The position numbers and the translations under genes are program-made. This document shows positions 62,462 through 64,000 of a DNA stretch of 64,000 bases, piece by piece; position 1 is the first letter of the stretch, and every line of letters starts with the position of its first letter. This DNA is from Tubiluchus corallicola (taxonomy: Eukaryota > Priapulida > Priapulimorpha > Priapulimorphida > Tubiluchidae), in contig JAQGDQ010000197.1 in assembly GCA_030141605.1 (NCBI GenBank), forward strand, positions 1 to 64,000, read 5' to 3'. The notes below the pieces were generated by a model that saw nothing but the letters and a program-made list of their open reading frames with translations, was not told the DNA's origin and ran no database searches.

Positions 62462-63380
62462 TGTAAGAGAGACAGAGAAAGATGTAATGTAGAATGGTTT
62501 TGCAACATTCTTCTGTGTTTTATTTACCATTATTTTTCATAGTTCAGTTTCATGGATACAGGTTCTTTTTTAGCTTTCGTCATAAAACTAGCATCCCTTT
62601 TGATGCAAACAAAAATGTTTATGTAAAATTATGTGACCTTTCTGGATAAATCTGTAAGTACGTTGTTATACATTGAGTTTGCCATAATTGCAAGAAACTT
62701 AAAAGCTTACTACACTAAAATAATAAAAGCAGAGTCCAGCAATAAGCACATTTTGATAATCCACTTTCTTCTGTCAGGTGCTATGAGGATTCGACCATAG
62801 TGACGCAAAGGCAGTTAAAAGCTGTCTGCTGAGAGAATTCAGTCTACACTGGTGTCAAACAAGAATGAATACATAGCTATAGGGTATATGGCTTTATGTT
62901 TAGCTTCTTATCTTCTGTTTATTGGAAAAACTTGAATATAGCAAATACATCTAGTAGCGCTAGTGGTCTTTCCACACAGTGAAACTTAGTGGACAAATTT
63001 AAGCAGTGTTAGCACTCTACAAGTGTCAACTCAATATAATATTTATTGTAATACCAAATACGTGTGATAAAACTGGTAAATAACCCTCCATATCTATAAA
63101 TGTTTTTTATGAAAGAAAGAGTTTACAATTCCAATACACAATTTAAATACCCCGACCCTATCCCTAACCCTAACAGTAACCTTAATCCTAATTCGATTTA
63201 CGAACTAAATTCTTGTGCGTGGAATTGTAAACTTTAGCCTTCGTGAATATAAATTAAATTTTTTTGTACAATTAGCAAAGCAAAATAAACAACTCCTATT
63301 AAAAAGAAATAAGGTAATTAAACACTTACCTAATCTACGTTGTGAACTTCTACTGCAGGGAAAAAGTGATACCAAGAATA
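37857..63380 (-). CDS. B3GLCT: Beta-1,3-glucosyltransferase, 12 coding exons found, first exon missing
   Basis: ER glycosyltransferase of the GT31/Fringe-like group. It adds glucose by a beta-1,3 bond to O-fucose on thrombospondin type 1 repeats after POFUT2. Exons 5' to 3': 63330-63380 (tentative), 59230-59339, 52477-52665, 52184-52320, 45809-45875, 44136-44261, 42807-42876, 42243-42356, 40989-41091, 40704-40826, 39633-39780, 37857-38000. Phases agree throughout, giving about 460 residues; vertebrate B3GLCT has about 500. The N-terminal and C-terminal glycosyltransferase-like halves are both present. Key motifs are [15 protein letters not shown] (metal-binding Asp triplet), PDDMTIGMC and a C-terminal HDEL. 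The start codon was not found; exon 1 probably lies beyond 63380 or outside the window. Confidence 0.95.
38182..38351. mobile_element. MITE with about 33-bp terminal inverted repeats
   Basis: Left end GGCATGTTCAGATTA..AGTTTTCTCGCCAAG; right end is its imperfect inverse, CTTGGCAAGAAAACTGCTAG..TGAATGCATCC. No coding capacity and no clear target-site duplication. The right end runs directly into the 55-bp tandem array, whose unit begins with the same terminal bases. Confidence 0.65.
38328..38876. repeat. 55-bp tandem repeat array, 10 copies
   Basis: Ten consecutive copies of a 55-bp unit (one copy is 54 bp) with few substitutions each. The unit reads AAAACTGCTAGTCTGAATGC, then ATCCTAAAAATGCCTACTCT, then ACATTGGATTTACCC. 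Variant sites such as TCC/TCT and TAG/AAG recur in separate copies, pointing to unequal exchange. It sits in the last B3GLCT intron. Confidence 0.95.
39633..39780 (-). CDS. B3GLCT: B3GLCT exon: MVFS to FHQ
   Basis: Acceptor tttcag|T and donor CAG|gtgaat. Encodes [31 protein letters not shown] and [13 protein letters not shown] is the conserved acidic motif of the catalytic domain. Confidence 0.96.
40704..40826 (-). CDS. B3GLCT: B3GLCT exon: LGERY segment
   Basis: Acceptor ttcag|T and donor AGCAG|gtaatt. Encodes [24 protein letters not shown] and YDYLTGGS, acceptor-site loops of the Fringe-like fold. Confidence 0.96.
40989..41091 (-). CDS. B3GLCT: B3GLCT exon: DDD metal-binding motif
   Basis: Acceptor tttcag|GT and donor CTGAG|gtaatg. 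Encodes [13 protein letters not shown] and [12 protein letters not shown], where ADDD is the DxD-type manganese-binding motif of GT31 enzymes. Confidence 0.97.
41228..41297 (-). repeat. tRNA-derived SINE-like sequence
   Basis: On the minus strand an A-box-like TAGCCTAGTGG and a B-box-like GATTCAAATCC lie at tRNA-like spacing. No clover-leaf was verified and the ends are undefined, so this is a SINE head or tRNA pseudogene. Confidence 0.5.
42243..42356 (-). CDS. B3GLCT: B3GLCT exon: PVMKNTW segment
   Basis: Acceptor ttcag|TT and donor AGAG|gtataa. Encodes [19 protein letters not shown] and [14 protein letters not shown]. Starts and ends inside codons that join cleanly to both neighbours. Confidence 0.95.
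42807..42876 (-). CDS. B3GLCT: B3GLCT exon: start of catalytic domain
   Basis: Acceptor tttcag|GGT and donor AGAG|gtatca. Encodes [16 protein letters not shown], the first strand of the C-terminal glycosyltransferase domain. Confidence 0.95.
44037..44117. repeat. CAA/CAG-type trinucleotide repeat
   Basis: Mixed (CAA)n/(CAG)n on the plus strand, about 20 bp beyond the donor of the 44136-44261 exon. In transcript sense it is a GTT/GCT run, read through as a Val/Ala-rich tract if the donor is skipped. Confidence 0.85.
44136..44261 (-). CDS. B3GLCT: B3GLCT exon: inter-domain segment
   Basis: Acceptor ttttag|TTA and donor TGC|gtatgt. Encodes [20 protein letters not shown] and YYPAKFPAC. Another AG four bases later would break the phase, so the first one is used. 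A GTT/GCT-type repeat starts right after the donor in transcript sense. Confidence 0.92.
45809..45875 (-). CDS. B3GLCT: B3GLCT short exon: DFTIDVKHE
   Basis: Acceptor ttgcag|C and donor GAG|gtaatt. A 67-bp exon encoding [19 protein letters not shown] and KHE, matching the segment before the LYIWDKG-type strand of vertebrate B3GLCT. Confidence 0.92.
46053..46165 (+). repeat. tRNA-derived SINE-like sequence, second family
   Basis: A-box-like TGGTTCAGTGG and degenerate B-box-like AGATTCCAGTC at tRNA-like spacing. A related sequence lies at 44430-44515 (shared TTCAGTGGCTCATCTTA), so it is dispersed. Confidence 0.5.
47583..48140 (+). repeat. Palindromic repeat family, copy 1, interrupted
   Basis: Starts TTCCCAAATTAGCTGGCAAC at 47583. 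After ATTAATTAGTTA (47613-47624) about 450 bp intervene before a second ATTAATTAGTTA (48073-48084) and the rest of the family sequence (GTGATTGCCAGAATTTTTAT). Comparison with copy 2 shows the intervening DNA is an insertion flanked by a 12-bp duplication. Confidence 0.6.
48655..48752. repeat. Pentanucleotide repeat with stepwise unit change
   Basis: About 19 five-base units that drift from TTTAA/TATAA through TATGA, TGTGA and TGCGA, then TGAGA, TGCAA and TACAA, back to TATAA/TTTAA, each change carried by runs of 2-3 equal units. Confidence 0.8.
49686..49864 (-). repeat. Palindromic repeat family, copy 2
   Basis: Arms 49686-49731 and 49788-49833 are inverse of each other with 42 of 46 bases matching, around a 56-bp centre. 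The sequence ends with the same terminal block as copy 1 in inverse orientation (GTTAGTTGCCAGC..TTTGGGAA, to 49864). It would form a long RNA hairpin. Confidence 0.75.
51059..51834. mobile_element. hAT-like MITE, outer element
   Basis: Left end CAGGGGCATAGCCAGG, right end an eroded inverse (TTATGCC near 51824-51830). Flanking 8-bp sequences CTGGTCCT (51051-51058) and CTAGTCCT (51835-51842) match at 7 of 8 positions, the duplication length of hAT transposons. A second MITE is inserted inside. No transposase remains. Confidence 0.65.
51403..51804. mobile_element. hAT MITE, inner nested element
   Basis: 402 bp with perfect 14-bp terminal inverted repeats CAGGGCCTATTTCA/TGAAATAGGCCCTG and a perfect 8-bp target-site duplication CCTCTTGC at 51395-51402 and 51805-51812. 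GC-rich, with a 16-base C run at 51731-51746. Non-coding. Confidence 0.92.
52184..52320 (-). CDS. B3GLCT: B3GLCT exon: IIHHFAF segment
   Basis: Acceptor ttcaag|AGA and donor AAAAG|gtatct. Encodes [13 protein letters not shown] and [17 protein letters not shown], end of the N-terminal domain. The acceptor has CAAG rather than a CAG/TAG end, chosen because it keeps phase 0. Confidence 0.92.
52477..52665 (-). CDS. B3GLCT: B3GLCT exon: CEEETR segment
   Basis: Acceptor ttttag|GTT and donor AAG|gtacaa. Encodes [20 protein letters not shown] and [14 protein letters not shown], the best conserved block of the N-terminal half. Phase 0 at both ends. Confidence 0.96.
53100..53745 (+). mobile_element. 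LINE ORF2 C-terminal remnant
   Basis: Legible pieces [39 protein letters not shown] and [15 protein letters not shown] follow the C-terminal pattern of LINE ORF2 proteins. Stops and frame changes occur upstream and downstream; the longest clean frame is 53309-53491. Old, 5'-truncated copy. Confidence 0.7.
55871..56944 (+). pseudogene. LINE reverse transcriptase C-terminal fragment, uninterrupted
   Basis: 357 codons without a stop: motif B at the start, [13 protein letters not shown] (motif C), [13 protein letters not shown] (motif D), [12 protein letters not shown] (motif E), then [18 protein letters not shown] and [12 protein letters not shown] in the C-terminal region. Fingers and endonuclease are lost. 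The first Met is chance; recognisable homology starts about 12 codons later. The clade (RTE, CR1 or other) is unresolved. Confidence 0.85.
55900..57000 (+). mobile_element. GC-richer LINE, 5'-truncated, young
   Basis: Begins in RT motif B ([11 protein letters not shown]) and runs through the YADD motif to the natural stop. It ends near 56980-57000 with TACTACTACTGATAATGG, a short-repeat tail. Its composition is much richer in GC than the intron around it, which suggests recent arrival. Confidence 0.82.
57699..57886. repeat. (GA)n purine tract
   Basis: Almost pure A/G for about 190 bp, with GGGA interruptions. Open frames over it are compositional artefacts. Confidence 0.95.
58067..58134. repeat. 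Direct repeat pair, copy 1
   Basis: Resembles 59080-59150 in the same orientation: CATCATCGTCACTGTCAT, TATCAACATCGA, AATGTCG, GTAATTAGT. The pair encloses about 950 bp. Confidence 0.7.
58951..59013. repeat. (ATC)n trinucleotide repeat
   Basis: Imperfect ATC/GTC run of about 60 bp. Apparent Ile/Val- or Asp-rich frames here are artefacts. Confidence 0.92.
59080..59150. repeat. Direct repeat pair, copy 2
   Basis: Partner of 58067-58134, about 80-90% alike by eye, ending 80 bp before the 59230 exon boundary. Confidence 0.7.
59230..59339 (-). CDS. B3GLCT: B3GLCT exon: [11 protein letters not shown] segment
   Basis: Acceptor ttccag|GA and donor GAT|gtgagt. Encodes [20 protein letters not shown], the first strand and helix of the lumenal N-terminal domain. 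A 6.6-kb intron follows. Confidence 0.94.
61998..62027. repeat. 30-bp perfect palindrome
   Basis: ACTAGAATAGGAGT, then AA, then ACTCCTATTCTAGT: 14-base arms match fully around a 2-base centre. Confidence 0.9.
62315..62486. repeat. (GA)n purine tract, second copy
   Basis: About 170 bp of almost pure A/G with GGGA interruptions, similar in make-up to 57699-57886 and on the same strand. Confidence 0.93.
63156..63191. repeat. Short telomere-like repeat
   Basis: CCCTATCCCTAACCCTAACA followed by degenerate CCTTAATCCTAA units, the complement of the animal TTAGGG repeat. Only two perfect units. Confidence 0.6.
63330..63380 (-). CDS. B3GLCT: Candidate B3GLCT exon with signal-peptide-like sequence
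   Basis: Acceptor ttgcag|TA and strong donor TTAG|gtaagt. The phase fits the next exon exactly and gives [17 protein letters not shown], a hydrophobic run followed by basic residues, as expected at the end of an ER signal sequence. No start codon lies upstream in frame without splicing, so an earlier exon is needed. Called from splice signals, phase and hydropathy only. Confidence 0.55.
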   Translation of the reverse strand, partial: YSWYHFFPAVEVHNVD

Positions 63381-64000
63381 CTGCAAAAAATGAAAAGTAA
63401 ATAAATAAATTATTTTTGCTGTACCCAAATGATCGACAAAGTCATAAGCATATTGCCAATTTAACAGGATACAAATTATTCCATTTTCCTTGCTGCAGCA
63501 GTTTTCGCACATATTCTAACATACATCAATGAGCTTTTCCCATTTCTCACAGAATGTGTCAGAATAACAGAAATATTGTTCTTCAGGTCCCTTCTCTTCA
63601 GTCTGTTTTTCTCATTCTTCCATCTGTCTATTAATTTTCATCTGCTTCGCTTTATCAAACTAATATTCTCTAACGACTCCCAGAGTACGCCCAATCAATT
63701 ACAACCCCCAATAAACCCACCAACAAAATAACAGCGAGAATAAAATCTTTACAACCCTGGTTGTGGCGGATCCATACAATAAATGTCCACCAATCTCAAC
63801 CACCCAGTCAAACAGCGCAGAAATGGTTGGCAGCAAAGACAGATCATTCTAATTACAATTAATGAATTTAGTTTTATCTGTAAATCAGTTTTATTTGTGT
63901 ACTGAAATAGCCAGTTTCTCATCACTATTGAACACTGGCATTGTCTAGAATTGCTTATAGAAGGCAGGCGTGCTATCATCAAACTCTTAGCTAATAAACG
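63381..64000. other. Upstream flank of the B3GLCT candidate exon
   Basis: Searched on the minus strand for an exon 1 with a start codon and a donor in the right phase; none convincing. AT-rich and unassigned. Confidence 0.45.

Larger units (their letters stand above)
59340..63329 (-). other. B3GLCT 5' intron (4 kb, if the 63330 exon is real)
   Basis: Contains a 30-bp palindrome (61998-62027), a GA tract (62315-62486) and a telomere-like stretch (63156-63191). Around 60520-60900 YY1-like GCCGCCATTT and ETS-like CAGGAAGTGACG motifs occur close together. No coding exon recognised. Confidence 0.55.

Noticed and set aside
63156-63191. Telomere or chromosome-end signal
   Set aside because: Only two perfect TTAGGG-type units within intron-like DNA; an interstitial relic at most.
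1-64000. CRISPR arrays, bacterial operons or phage genes
   Set aside because: Spliced animal genes and eukaryotic retroelements throughout; the only regular array (38328-38876) has no unique spacers.

Overview
This is an animal genome segment. It is AT-rich, has spliced genes with GT-AG introns of 0.1-7 kb, and is rich in transposons. Two conserved genes converge tail to tail: an oxysterol-binding protein gene (OSBP, + strand, coding 12370-33340) and a beta-1,3-glucosyltransferase gene (B3GLCT, - strand, stop codon at 37857, running to at least 63380). The gene content and the R2-type, Ty3/gypsy and non-LTR elements fit an invertebrate metazoan. I cannot name the phylum from sequence alone.

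Layout. 1-2350 (-): 5'-truncated R2-clade retrotransposon with reverse transcriptase and a C-terminal restriction-like endonuclease, broken by one frameshift and one stop. 3250-5263 (+): AT-rich non-LTR element with three stops and one frameshift. 5643-10757 (-): Ty3/gypsy element with a complete-looking 3' LTR and only 60 bp left of the 5' LTR. 12370-33340 (+): OSBP in 16 exons plus one duplicated exon, about 812 residues, with PH domain, helical region, FFAT-like motif and a full sterol/PI4P-binding domain. 33341-37856: intergenic. 37857-63380 (-): B3GLCT in 12 recognised exons (about 460 residues), with a DDD motif and a C-terminal HDEL ER-retention signal; its first exon was not found. The introns hold a CR1/L2-like LINE, two LINE fragments, nested hAT MITEs with target-site duplications, a MITE that grades into a 55-bp satellite, tRNA-derived SINE-like repeats, a palindromic repeat family and several microsatellites.

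How the genes work. OSBP exchanges ER sterol for Golgi PI4P at membrane contacts. B3GLCT adds glucose to O-fucose on thrombospondin repeats in the ER. Their adjacency implies no shared pathway.

The main discovery candidate lies inside OSBP. Two adjacent 171-bp exons (29127-29297 and 29524-29694) have the same phase and length and are about 56% identical in protein. Each encodes the HHPP signature segment of the lipid-binding domain. They look like mutually exclusive exons that would make two OSBP isoforms differing in the ligand-binding core.
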